This document shows, piece by piece, positions 7,931 to 14,534 of a stretch of DNA of 48,996 nucleotides. The stretch is from a virus. The position numbers and the translations under genes are program-made. Below the pieces are notes generated by a model that ran no database searches, was not told the DNA's origin, and was given only the letters and a program-made list of their open reading frames with translations. How positions within the stretch are numbered: the stretch's first letter is position 1; every line of letters starts with the position of its first letter. The stretch covers positions 1-48,996 of IMG/VR virus record IMGVR_UViG_3300042938_000328; one strand, written 5' to 3'.

Positions 7931-9064
7931 TTAGTGATTGAATGGGTAAGTCATTGTCATTGCATCGATTCCGTTGCCATCAGCATACCACCCTGCCCCG
8001 TTGTATACGTCTAGCACGTCTTGGAAGTACTTCTCGTACCTCGGTGCAACCTTCTCAAGTGTGAAGTTCTCCCCAAATGCACGGCAGTCCGCTGGTCTGA
8101 TCCTATCAATGTTTTTGATTGCATCGACGTAGTCACCCATCGTGCGGCATCGATACCCAGTGACCCCGTGGAGGTTGTTCTCAGCGAAGGATCCCCAGTC
8201 AGACGTGATGGTTGGTGTTCCGCTCAATAGGTTCTCGATCTGGACTCCACCGAATGGTTCCACATACTGGCTAGGCAAGAATGATGCCTTGGCTTTAGAC
8301 ATCAGTTCTTTTCGCTTAGGAACGTCAGCATAGCCCACATACTCAACGTGAGGTGGGAATGTATACCCAGCTTCCTTCTGACCCGCTACAACTAGCTTAA
8401 CGCCTGCCCTACGGGTTGCGTCGATTGCGATATCAACTCCCTTGCCAGAGTAAACCCTGCCCAAGTACAGGAAGTAATCCTCCTTCTTGTCGTTGTAAGT
8501 GAAGTCATCGATGTCGAAATAGTTGGGGATCACCACGGAATAGTTATCCTGCTGGCATCTTCCAACTGCACCCATGCCACAGAACGCATGGTAGATGGCA
8601 TAGCTCTCCCAGACCTTCCACTTAGCCCAGTGACCACCAGCGTACCCTATGCCCGGCTCAACTACGATCATATCATGTTGGTGTGCATCACATATCGGTC
8701 GTACTCCAGACCCCCAAAATGAAAGAATAAAGTCGTTCTTTTTCTTTCGAAAACCTACCTCCCGAATGGCATTGGCATAGAACGTCTGGTATGCGTGATC
8801 ATTGGTATCGAATTTAAAGAACGTCTTCCTCCAGTCATGACTTCCGTAACTCTTAGCGAAGTCATCATTGGTCAGGACGCTGACGTGTTCCGTGCAGTCC
8901 AGAACGCTGTCCTCATGCCCGTAGTGGATCACCTCATGCCCCCTATTGGTCATCATCTTGCCAAATTTAACCACCTTCTGCGTGTAGGCACAGGCATTAA
9001 ACTCTTTGGATGTAACTGTGTGTGGAAGTCCAAGTGCGTGGAATCTCATTTTTTCTGTTTTCAT
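7931..9064 (-). CDS. Glycosyltransferase, GT-B fold (GT4-like)
   Basis: A 377-residue retaining-type glycosyltransferase. The C-terminal domain is clear: YFLYLGRVYSGKGVDIAIDA (donor-domain start, about 198-217), KLVVAG, a P-K-E-L helix, and EPFGGVQIE at 269-277, the EX7E nucleotide-sugar signature, followed by SGTPTITSDWGSFAE. The N-terminal acceptor domain is more divergent. Phage enzymes of this type modify DNA bases, virion proteins or host surface sugars; the sequence does not decide which. The next genes are a small helical protein and a methyltransferase, suggesting a small modification cassette. No Shine-Dalgarno is seen; an internal Met at residue 6 is an alternative start. Confidence 0.88.
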   Translation of the reverse strand: MKTEKMRFHALGLPHTVTSKEFNACAYTQKVVKFGKMMTNRGHEVIHYGHEDSVLDCTEHVSVLTNDDFAKSYGSHDWRKTFFKFDTNDHAYQTFYANAIREVGFRKKKNDFILSFWGSGVRPICDAHQHDMIVVEPGIGYAGGHWAKWKVWESYAIYHAFCGMGAVGRCQQDNYSVVIPNYFDIDDFTYNDKKEDYFLYLGRVYSGKGVDIAIDATRRAGVKLVVAGQKEAGYTFPPHVEYVGYADVPKRKELMSKAKASFLPSQYVEPFGGVQIENLLSGTPTITSDWGSFAENNLHGVTGYRCRTMGDYVDAIKNIDRIRPADCRAFGENFTLEKVAPRYEKYFQDVLDVYNGAGWYADGNGIDAMTMTYPFNH

Positions 9065-9089
9065 TATGTACTACTGCTGTTATGTGAAG

Positions 9090-9245
9090 TTATTGATTAT
9101 TTTCCCTATTTTTCAGCTTGTTGATCAAGGACTTCTGCTTGTTTACGTCATGCTGCAATTCGTGGATGATTTGCCGCAATTCTCTGATCTGCTGCTTTTG
9201 TTGCTGGATTATACGCATCTCTGGTGTTATCTCATGCGCTTTCAT
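9090..9245 (-). CDS. Small coiled-coil protein, 51 aa
   Basis: Starts MKAHEITPEMRIIQQQKQQI and continues with regular heptads (IRELRQIIHELQHDV, KSLINKLKN). It is almost entirely a Gln- and Lys-rich helix and probably forms a coiled coil. The start overlaps the NrdR-like gene's stop by 4 bases. No domain recognised; it could oligomerise the zinc-ribbon protein or act alone. Confidence 0.55.
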   Translation of the reverse strand: MKAHEITPEMRIIQQQKQQIRELRQIIHELQHDVNKQKSLINKLKNRENNQ

Positions 9246-9451
9246 AGGTTCTCTAGGATCTCGGTTAGCTTTGCTTTCATGTTGTTGATTTGTTTCAGGC
9301 TTTGGTAGTCTTGTGCGCTCACCTCAAAGGTTGAGTATCGGTGATTGCACTTTCCGTTGTTGCAGTATCTACGTCTTGAAAATCGATTACCGAAGTCACG
9401 GCATTCCATAACGTGAGTTGTAGAACTGCATTTGGGGCATAATTTGACCAT
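9242..9451 (-). CDS. NrdR-like zinc-ribbon protein (ATP-cone absent)
   Basis: Sixty-nine residues resembling only the N-terminal DNA-binding zinc ribbon of NrdR: CPKCSSTTHVMECRDFGN, SRRRYC and KCNHRYSTFEV. NrdR, the repressor of ribonucleotide reductase genes, is about 150 residues with an ATP-cone after the ribbon; the cone is missing and replaced by a 25-residue helix. The ribbon's four cysteines and basic SRRR are all kept, so DNA binding is plausible. Two palindromes resembling NrdR boxes lie just upstream, suggesting self-regulation or control of adjacent genes. Ogr/Delta-type late activators are the alternative family. Confidence 0.75.
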   Translation of the reverse strand: MVKLCPKCSSTTHVMECRDFGNRFSRRRYCNNGKCNHRYSTFEVSAQDYQSLKQINNMKAKLTEILENL

Positions 9452-9460
9452 TATGGATAA

Positions 9461-9504
9461 ACCCTATATATGGGGTATTTAAAAATAGTTAACACAATAT
9501 GGTG
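9461..9504. promoter_or_regulatory. Two NrdR-box-like palindromes upstream of zinc-ribbon gene
   Basis: Box 1 is ACCCTATATATGGGGT at 9461-9476, close to the published NrdR box ACACWATATATWGTGT. Box 2 is the shorter near-palindrome CACAATATGGTG at 9493-9504. Their centres are 30 bp apart, near three helical turns, as in paired NrdR boxes. They start 9 bases before the NrdR-like ATG. Binding is inferred. Confidence 0.4.
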
Positions 9505-9561
9505 ATTATTATCGACAACATCAGTGATTTTGTGGTTAAAATGCATTGGCAAATCGTTCGC

Positions 9562-10050
9562 TTATCCCACATGATCCTCTCCAGTCGCTTCGATCTGCGG
9601 TAGTCTCTCCTCTGGTTCCCTTCCTTGGATTAGCTCAATGGGTTCAGCACTTCTATCACCGATGGTGAATGTGACGTTGAGTGGCTTTGCTTGTGTCGAT
9701 TCGATTTCGATCTTATCTCCGTACTGACGTGCGTTCCATTTACCGAGTAAGCGCAGTCTAGTATCGATGCGTACTCGCTTCTCTGCTGCGTCTAGCATGG
9801 GATCATCTGCTATGCGAATGCAATCATCTGCTAGTGCGTGAGTGCCGATTTTTCTTGCGTGTGCGGATTTGTTGCGAAAGTTTTCGTTAGAAGATTCCCA
9901 ACGCCATACTGTGGAATAGTTTGGCATACCTTCGAGGTTACAGATGGAGGATAGTGTTTGTCCTATTGAAAGTCGTTCACAGATTTCCTCTGCGATTTCC
10001 TCGTTATACTCTGGAGGTCTCCCCATTTTCTTGGATGGTTTAAAGCTCAT
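9562..10050 (-). CDS. terS: Terminase small subunit
   Basis: A 162-residue DNA-recognition subunit of the packaging motor. The N-terminus MGRPPEYNEEIAEEICERL followed by SIGQTLSSICNLEGMPNYST is the helix-turn-helix region typical of this family, then WRWESSNENFRNKSAHARKI and a central RVRIDTRLRLLGKWNARQYGD, the oligomerisation part. The C-terminal 45 residues look flexible. It is separated from TerL by about 4.8 kb of nucleotide-metabolism and other genes, which is unusual, since the two are more often adjacent. The start overlaps the second RusA-locus frame. Confidence 0.85.
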   Translation of the reverse strand: MSFKPSKKMGRPPEYNEEIAEEICERLSIGQTLSSICNLEGMPNYSTVWRWESSNENFRNKSAHARKIGTHALADDCIRIADDPMLDAAEKRVRIDTRLRLLGKWNARQYGDKIEIESTQAKPLNVTFTIGDRSAEPIELIQGREPEERLPQIEATGEDHVG

Positions 10051-10408
10051 ATGGTTGCTTGGGTTTAGTCTTACGCTTTGGTAATCCTGACTTCGGTTCG
10101 TTGCTCTGCTTGGGTGCGGACTTTAACTTGCGTGAACGTGATTTCGACGCTTTCGGGGTTATCGTCTGGGATGAGTTTGGAGTATCTAATTTGGTCAATG
10201 AGAGGTTTGCAGCCTCCAGCAAGATTGTCAACGTCGAGAGTCTTGGTTGAGAATCTTGTAATTCCGAGAGTGTAGATCGGATTGCGTTTAGCAACGCAGT
10301 CCTTGCCAGTAGCTTTTGCTTTTGGTACTTTGACCAATGGCAATTTAGGAGCGTGTTTAACGAGGGTGTCAAGTAGCCTGCGAGATGGAGGTTTATAGTT
10401 GTCTGCAT
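10040..10408 (-). CDS. Overlapping frame at RusA locus with RusA-like N-terminal motif
   Basis: A 122-codon frame in another phase of the same DNA. Its start reads GYLTPSLNTLLNCHWSKYQK, resembling the P-S-x-N N-terminal motif of RusA proteins, but after about residue 45 it becomes low-complexity Ser/Lys/Pro with none of the RusA aspartates. The N-terminal signature in this frame and the catalytic half in the other could be joined by ribosomal frameshifting, or this may be chance translation of a real gene's shadow. I list it because the motif match is specific; function and expression are unproven. Confidence 0.3.
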   Translation of the reverse strand: MQTTINLHLAGYLTPSLNTLLNCHWSKYQKQKLLARTALLNAIRSTLSELQDSQPRLSTLTILLEAANLSLTKLDTPNSSQTITPKASKSRSRKLKSAPKQSNEPKSGLPKRKTKPKQPYEL

Positions 10409-10475
10409 AGTAGTAGTGTCCGTCAGGAGCGAGGGTGTAGCCTTTCTCTTTGAGTTGTTCAGTTGTCCAGTTCAT
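10071..10475 (-). CDS. RusA-like Holliday junction resolvase
   Basis: A 134-residue frame whose C-terminal half carries the RusA catalytic pattern: TLDVDNLAGGCKPLIDQI (D81, D83 and the Lys helix) and LIPDDNPESVEI (D104/D105). RusA resolves four-way junctions during recombination or packaging. The N-terminal 60 residues (MNWTTEQLKEKGY and onward) lack the usual P-S-x-N motif, which instead appears in an overlapping frame (10040-10408). No Shine-Dalgarno is visible. It lies between a NUMOD-type gene and terminase small subunit, compatible with trimming junctions before packaging. Confidence 0.78.
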   Translation of the reverse strand: MNWTTEQLKEKGYTLAPDGHYYYADNYKPPSRRLLDTLVKHAPKLPLVKVPKAKATGKDCVAKRNPIYTLGITRFSTKTLDVDNLAGGCKPLIDQIRYSKLIPDDNPESVEITFTQVKVRTQAEQRTEVRITKA

Positions 10476-10517
10476 TGCGGGTATAGTTTTGAGTGATTGT
10501 GTGGGATTATACCTTAT

Positions 10518-11087
10518 CTAGCTCAATCTTTCGACTTGGGAGTGCCATCTCCACCCCTTCCAAGATCCATGTGATTGCTTTCTTCTTGGTGATAGTATTG
10601 ACAATCCACCATGTGCTTTGCAGGTGTACGATGTTTCTTTTTTACCTTTTTGATGCCATTGAACATCATCGAAATGAAAGAGAGTTTCATTTTCTCGTAT
10701 GAAGTGCATTAAGTTCTTAAAATTGTATACTTTATTTGATGGTGAAACAAGCCTCCATATTTTTGAACATTGATTCATTGGCCCCTTTTGCGCTCGCGGA
10801 TCTGTTTTTTTAAATTCTTCTAATTCTTGTTTGATTCTTTCTTTTTCCCAATCTGCGTGTGGTGTTTTTCTTGTAATTCGACCACTTAGTTTCTTGGAAT
10901 TTATTTCTCCGATTCTTTTTTTTGTTTCATCTGAAAGTGGCTTGTGAACTAATTCTCCGCTTGCGTATCTTTTTTTAAGAGTTGCACCAGCTCTCTGTAT
11001 TGATTCTTTTGGGTTTGGTTTTCTTGTTCCAGAAGACCACTTTCTTTTTAATGAGATTGATAGTTTTTCAATTGATTCTTTTGTCAT
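10518..11087 (-). CDS. NUMOD-type homing-endonuclease-associated protein
   Basis: A 189-residue basic protein. The N-terminal half shows two repeats, SLKRKWSSGTRKPN and TLKKRYASGELVHKPLSDET, followed by KKRIGEINSKKLSGR, typical of NUMOD3-type DNA-binding motifs in homing endonucleases. The middle has KIWRLVSPSNKVYNFKNLMHFIRENETLF, a domain also seen in phage homing enzymes. No HNH or GIY-YIG catalytic motif is obvious, so it may be a nuclease-dead remnant or a DNA-binding partner. The gene is more AT-rich than its neighbours, as expected for a mobile insert between RusA and the next gene. Confidence 0.6.
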   Translation of the reverse strand: MTKESIEKLSISLKRKWSSGTRKPNPKESIQRAGATLKKRYASGELVHKPLSDETKKRIGEINSKKLSGRITRKTPHADWEKERIKQELEEFKKTDPRAQKGPMNQCSKIWRLVSPSNKVYNFKNLMHFIRENETLFHFDDVQWHQKGKKETSYTCKAHGGLSILSPRRKQSHGSWKGWRWHSQVERLS

Positions 11088-11097
11088 AATTAGTTGT

Positions 11098-11562
11098 TCA
11101 TTTGATTGGTAGTGTCTCGATTGGGTTTAAATTGTTATGCGGAACAAAGTAACATGGTGGTGGGTTTGGGTAGTAGTATTCTTGTTTTTTAGCATCGTTT
11201 GAATTTATCCATCCCATAATATAATAAGTTGGACATTTGCCAGTTACCGAAATAATTAAACCTTCGTCATCAGGTCTAATTTTTACATCGTTTCGAGATG
11301 ACCACCTAACCTCAATGCCTGTATTCACGATATCCTCAACGTGGAATGTATTCACTCCAAATCCCCAATAAATACCAAGGTGTTTTGCAACGGCACATTC
11401 AGCATGGGCTGCTTCAATATGGAATCCCCATAATTCACCTACTTTTTTTTCAGGAAAACGAGGTGATCTTTTTCTGAAGGATGCTTCAGCGTTGCGTCTC
11501 ATTCCAATGTATCCAGCAACTAAAACTTCGTTTGCATTTAGGTTTATTTCAACAGAATTCAT
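11098..11562 (-). CDS. Conserved phage protein, PD-(D/E)XK-like fold possible
   Basis: A 154-residue protein with GFHIEAAHAECAVAKHLG, then DIVNTGIEVRWSSR and a beta-rich LIISVTGKCPTYYIMGWI. The E...E helix, followed by an Asp and a strand with I-E-V-R, then a strand, resembles a minimal restriction-endonuclease-like core; the usual Lys is replaced by Arg. I have seen this pattern in phage proteins of unknown function. Its stop lies just before the NUMOD gene, and its start overlaps the stop of the next upstream gene by one base. Nuclease activity is inferred, not shown. Confidence 0.5.
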   Translation of the reverse strand: MNSVEINLNANEVLVAGYIGMRRNAEASFRKRSPRFPEKKVGELWGFHIEAAHAECAVAKHLGIYWGFGVNTFHVEDIVNTGIEVRWSSRNDVKIRPDDEGLIISVTGKCPTYYIMGWINSNDAKKQEYYYPNPPPCYFVPHNNLNPIETLPIK

Positions 11563-11843
11563 TATCGTGATTCCTGAATGAATTTAAGTGCGATTGCCAT
11601 TAGTTCAGGGTAGTCGCGCAGTGACTCTAGGTAGCTTTGGAACATATCATCGATAGCTTGTTCAGCGAACGGGTCAGGCACGATGTCGCATTTGACCTGT
11701 GCGTCCTCCAATTCCTTATTGGATGCTCTTAGTGCAAATATCGCAGCGGAGCAGAATACAGACAATTGTGCGGCAATGGAGCGATAGTCCTTGTCGCACT
11801 CCTTGAGTCGTTCTACCTCAGACGTGTATAGTGGGTCGTTCAT
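11562..11843 (-). CDS. Hypothetical protein, 93 aa
   Basis: Starts MNDPLYTSEVERLKECDKDY. Predicted all-helical and soluble: an N-terminal helix, a more hydrophobic stretch (IAAQLSVFCSAAIFALRAS) too polar for a confident membrane span, and a C-terminal acidic helix ending ALKFIQESR. No recognised domain. The last base of its stop is shared with the following ATG, suggesting coupling. Confidence 0.6.
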   Translation of the reverse strand: MNDPLYTSEVERLKECDKDYRSIAAQLSVFCSAAIFALRASNKELEDAQVKCDIVPDPFAEQAIDDMFQSYLESLRDYPELMAIALKFIQESR

Positions 11844-11848
11844 GTTAA

Positions 11849-12259
11849 TTACATTTTTACTTTCAGATTACTGCATCGATTATTCCATTCGTATACCAAT
11901 CCATTTTTCAACGTGATAAAACTATAACCATACCTCCATGTTTCCTCTCCAGAATACGCATATTTGGTTACTTCTATTGGTGTTCCCTGAATTCTTACAA
12001 CATCATTTTTGGTGGATCCTATGGTTAGAAAGTTTGATGAGGCTGAAATAACAGGTTCAGCCACTCGGACTTCAGGGTAAGTTGCAATAACGGGAGATTG
12101 CTCTGCTGTGGTTGTAGATGTCATCCCGTTTGGTTGACTTGTAACTCCGATAGCCATTTGACGAGCCGTATAGGTTTGATTTGTGCTGCGTGGAGCGTAA
12201 GTGCAGGAGACTAGGAATAAAGCAGCAAATGCGATACTAAGAATATTTGTTGATTTCAT
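11849..12259 (-). CDS. Lipoprotein with BamE/SmpA-like C-terminal domain
   Basis: A 136-residue protein with a classical lipoprotein signal, KSTNILSIAFAALFLVSCTY; cleavage before Cys19 would leave a lipidated Cys followed by Thr, predicting outer-membrane retention in a Gram-negative host. After a Ser/Thr-rich linker, a domain reads FLTIGSTKNDVVRIQGTP, then EETWRYGYSFITLKNGLVYEW, resembling the SmpA/BamE-type fold (a short helix, then W.YG strands). It lies among early genes, far from lysis, so a surface role such as superinfection exclusion is possible but unproven. Its start overlaps the upstream coiled-coil gene by 23 bases. Confidence 0.7.
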   Translation of the reverse strand: MKSTNILSIAFAALFLVSCTYAPRSTNQTYTARQMAIGVTSQPNGMTSTTTAEQSPVIATYPEVRVAEPVISASSNFLTIGSTKNDVVRIQGTPIEVTKYAYSGEETWRYGYSFITLKNGLVYEWNNRCSNLKVKM

Positions 12260-12725
12260 ATTTATAGAATGGATTTAAAGGATTTGGCTTACTGACTTTA
12301 TTGTCGCTAGAAGCATTCCTTATGAATTCAACGTAGTATTCTTTAGCACACTTTAGTGCCTCATCACGTTCCAGTTCTGCTCTTGCTGCCATGTCAATAG
12401 GGCACTTCCATTTGTTCTCCCAACCTAAAATAGCATCCCTAGCCTCGTCCCGCTGCATTTCCATATCTAACAATTTGAATTGAGTCTGAATTAATTCTAT
12501 ATGTGTTCGGTGATGAAATTTGGTCTCCTCCTCCAAATCCTCCCTAGCATCGTCACGTTCTTGGCAGAATCGTTCTGCCCTGCACTCTGCCTGTGCAATT
12601 TGAGATAAAGCCTCGTCACGTTCTTGCTCCAGCCTAGCCAACTCGCTAGTGGAGTTCAACTCCAGTGCAGTTAGCCTGTCTGCCAGTTGTTTTGCGTCCA
12701 AGTAGTCTGTTATAATTTCGGTCAT
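12237..12725 (-). CDS. Coiled-coil protein, 162 aa
   Basis: Starts MTEIITDYLDAKQLADRLTA; this Met was preferred over upstream codons, which run through the inverted repeat in the spacer. From about residue 25 to 130 it is continuous heptads with repeated LEQERDEAL, CQERDDARED and MQRDEARDAI segments, a clear long coiled coil. The short C-terminus (LNPFYKYEINKYS) is aromatic. Similar QERDEA-repeat proteins occur in many phages without known function. Its stop overlaps the lipoprotein start. Confidence 0.65.
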   Translation of the reverse strand: MTEIITDYLDAKQLADRLTALELNSTSELARLEQERDEALSQIAQAECRAERFCQERDDAREDLEEETKFHHRTHIELIQTQFKLLDMEMQRDEARDAILGWENKWKCPIDMAARAELERDEALKCAKEYYVEFIRNASSDNKVSKPNPLNPFYKYEINKYS

Positions 12726-12743
12726 ATATTTATAAAATGGGGT

Positions 12744-12768
12744 GATCCGTTTTATGTAGTTACGGATC
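12744..12768. repeat. Perfect 7-bp inverted repeat upstream of coiled-coil gene
   Basis: GATCCGT at 12744-12750 and ACGGATC at 12762-12768 flank an 11-base AT-rich loop, about 19 bp upstream of the coiled-coil gene's ATG. No T-run follows, so an operator or 5'-leader hairpin is more likely than a terminator. It sits in the 115-bp spacer, which otherwise shows nothing clear. Confidence 0.4.
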
Positions 12769-12840
12769 AGGGTCAAATGATAACCAGCCCACATGGTGGC
12801 CGCTACAATCCCTTAAAATTATTTATTGAAATTTATGCAC

Positions 12841-13131
12841 TTATTTGCAGTAAGTTAATCCAAATCCATAAGTTAACACTTCTTCATTATTAATAATGAA
12901 TTTTTTGAGTCTTTTTTTTGCTTCATCATGCGTTAAATGGTTTTCTTTATCCATTTCTTTTGAATAATTTTCTTCAATATAATTAATAATATTATCTTCA
13001 ATTATCGAAGCCATAAAATAATCATAACCTTCACTCTCAATATAATCCTTTAAAAGATCTGAATTATTCCAAATAAATTCACGCAAAATGGACAACTCAT
13101 TCCATTGTAATTTAATCTTTTTAGTTTTCAT
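12841..13131 (-). CDS. Hypothetical AT-rich protein, 96 aa
   Basis: Starts MKTKKIKLQWNELSILREFI. Rich in Lys, Asn, Ile and Glu (IIEDNIINYIEENYSKE), helical, no recognised domain. The composition is markedly AT-richer than most genes here and similar to the adjacent HNH gene, suggesting that the two came in together. No signal or membrane segment. Confidence 0.55.
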   Translation of the reverse strand: MKTKKIKLQWNELSILREFIWNNSDLLKDYIESEGYDYFMASIIEDNIINYIEENYSKEMDKENHLTHDEAKKRLKKFIINNEEVLTYGFGLTYCK

Positions 13132-13139
13132 AAATTGGT

Positions 13140-13193
13140 CAGCGTTTTTTCGGATGCGCTGCCCCCGTTTGCCCCTGCTGATCGGGAGTTCCC
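13140..13193. other. GC-rich spacer with short inverted repeats
   Basis: An 80-bp spacer between two AT-rich genes. CAGCG at 13140-13144 pairs with CGCTG at 13157-13161 around a 12-base loop, and GGGAGTTCCC at 13184-13193 is a second palindrome. The abrupt GC-rich composition between AT-rich genes looks like a junction of separately acquired DNA or a structured leader. No terminator T-run follows on the minus strand. Confidence 0.3.
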
Positions 13194-13211
13194 AACCTAG
13201 CGAGGAAAGTG

Positions 13212-13682
13212 TTAGTTAAATGTTTGTTTTAATCTTTCCTCATTTATTTCAATGTGTCTATCAGCGTGATGTCTTGAACAGAACCAAATAATTTCTAATG
13301 GTTTTGAATAATCTTCATGGTGCGCTTGAGCTTTATTTCCACATATACAGCATGGATGTCTATTAATAATTCCATTCCTTAATGCGTTACCAACAATCTT
13401 GTGTGCTTTTCTTTTTTCAGGGTTTTCACAAGTCCATTTTTTATTATATGAATTATTTTTAATTAAAACCCTGCCTTCATCTCTATATTTTCTTGATTTT
13501 TCTCTGTGTCTTTTTCTTTCAGATAAAGCCCAATCAATATTTTTTTCTTTTTGTTTTCGTCTATTTTCTGAGTCTTGTTTTGTGCATGATTTGCACTTGT
13601 TTAGGTGTCCGTCAGACATCATTGAGTGCTTGTAAAATTCAAGCAACTCAAGATGTTGTTTACATTTGAAGCATTGTTTCAT
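13212..13682 (-). CDS. HNH endonuclease with N-terminal zinc knuckle
   Basis: Probable homing-type HNH nuclease of 156 residues. The N-terminus has CFKCKQHLELLEFYKHS, DGHLNKCKSC (two CxxC), and the C-terminus has HPCCICGNKAQAHHEDYSKP followed by FCSRHHADRH, giving the zinc-bound HNH core with the central His-His. The start at MKQCFKCK was chosen over an upstream Met because family members begin there. The gene is AT-rich and sits between the SSB-like gene and other AT-rich sequence, as expected for a mobile endonuclease in a replication cluster. Confidence 0.75.
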   Translation of the reverse strand: MKQCFKCKQHLELLEFYKHSMMSDGHLNKCKSCTKQDSENRRKQKEKNIDWALSERKRHREKSRKYRDEGRVLIKNNSYNKKWTCENPEKRKAHKIVGNALRNGIINRHPCCICGNKAQAHHEDYSKPLEIIWFCSRHHADRHIEINEERLKQTFN

Positions 13683-13718
13683 GCCTCTAATTAAAATCAA
13701 AACGGAACTATTGTCAAA

Positions 13719-13988
13719 TTAAAATGGAATTTCTGAATCTTCATCTCTAGTTTTTGCTGGCGCAGATTTGGCCTTTACAGGACTTTTCCCTGCCGCTTGA
13801 TCCTTTGGCTTCACCGATAAGCTGAAGAACTTCTTGCCGTCCTTCTTGGATTCTTTGAGCCACCCATTGAGCCAGTAATCAGTTCCCTCGATGTTGATGG
13901 ATCCGTTGTAGTCTGGGTGAGTGTCTAGTTCTTTGCGGTCGTTTTTGAATAGTGATCCGCGATTTGTGTTATCGTATTGGTCTGCCAT
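13719..13988 (-). CDS. Probable ssDNA-binding-type protein with SSB-like acidic tip
   Basis: Eighty-nine residues beginning MADQYDNTNRGSLFKNDRK. The core, HPDYNGSINIEGTDYWLNGW followed by KFFSLSVKPKD, is a beta-strand pattern consistent with a small OB-fold, then a Lys/Pro/Ala linker and the C-terminus DEDSEIPF. That ending copies the acidic, Pro-Phe tip by which bacterial SSB recruits partner proteins. It lies among helicase, exonuclease and annealing genes. Short phage proteins of this type are usually annotated as hypothetical, so SSB activity is inferred from the tail and context. Confidence 0.55.
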   Translation of the reverse strand: MADQYDNTNRGSLFKNDRKELDTHPDYNGSINIEGTDYWLNGWLKESKKDGKKFFSLSVKPKDQAAGKSPVKAKSAPAKTRDEDSEIPF

Positions 13989-14080
13989 ATTATTATTATA
14001 GTTAGTTTATATTATTGCATCGTTTTTGTGGTGTGATGCCACCAAGTCTGCATTTGTTTGCAGAAAGTGTAATGTTATGA

Positions 14081-14308
14081 CTAGTCGCTCCAGCAATCGT
14101 AACTTCCTTCGTAGACATACCCATTTTCGTTCTTCGTTTCGTTGAACGTGAACGATTGTCCGAACATATCGTGAGAAGCACAGATGGACTCGATGATTTC
14201 TTTCGATAGATAGGACTTCGACGTGATACGGAATGTTCCCCAGTCCCGTGTGCCACTGGCATTGCGAGACTTGTCTGCCTCGACTGTGATTACGTTTAGT
14301 TGTTTCAT
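14081..14308 (-). CDS. Hypothetical protein, 75 aa
   Basis: Starts MKQLNVITVEADKSRNAS; the first in-frame Met lies much further upstream inside the preceding gene, and this one has the A-rich leader seen before several early genes. Contains GTRDWGTFRITSKSYLSKEI and ends YEGSYDCWSD. Looks like a small alpha/beta protein; no domain recognised. The 92-bp spacer after it has only a short CTGC/GCAG hairpin. Confidence 0.55.
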   Translation of the reverse strand: MKQLNVITVEADKSRNASGTRDWGTFRITSKSYLSKEIIESICASHDMFGQSFTFNETKNENGYVYEGSYDCWSD

Positions 14309-14351
14309 TTGATGTTGTGTATTTATTGGACTAACGGCACTACATCTAGGG

Positions 14352-14534
14352 TTAAAATTCAAACTCGTCAACAGAATTTTCGTCGATGTGTGCAAAATAT
14401 TTATTGTAGATTTCTTTTGCCTTTTCGTATTTTTCCTGAGCGTCCGCAAACCTAGATTTCATGCGGCTCTGCCAGATTGCTGTTGCAGTGTCTAGCAGAA
14501 TGCAAGCCTCGTCGAAGTGGTGATCAATGTTCAT
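14352..14534 (-). CDS. Hypothetical helical protein, 60 aa
   Basis: Starts MNIDHHFDEACILLDTATAI and continues as amphipathic helices (KSRFADAQEKYEKAKEIYNK), ending DEFEF. The start was chosen inside the helicase 3' end, giving an 11-base overlap; the upstream alternative would extend the overlap. No domain recognised. Position suggests co-expression with the replicative helicase. Confidence 0.55.
   Translation of the reverse strand: MNIDHHFDEACILLDTATAIWQSRMKSRFADAQEKYEKAKEIYNKYFAHIDENSVDEFEF

Noticed and set aside
14002-14262. 86-codon minus-strand frame starting MPVAHGTG
   Set aside because: Overlaps the 75-aa gene in another frame, low-complexity, without a family pattern.
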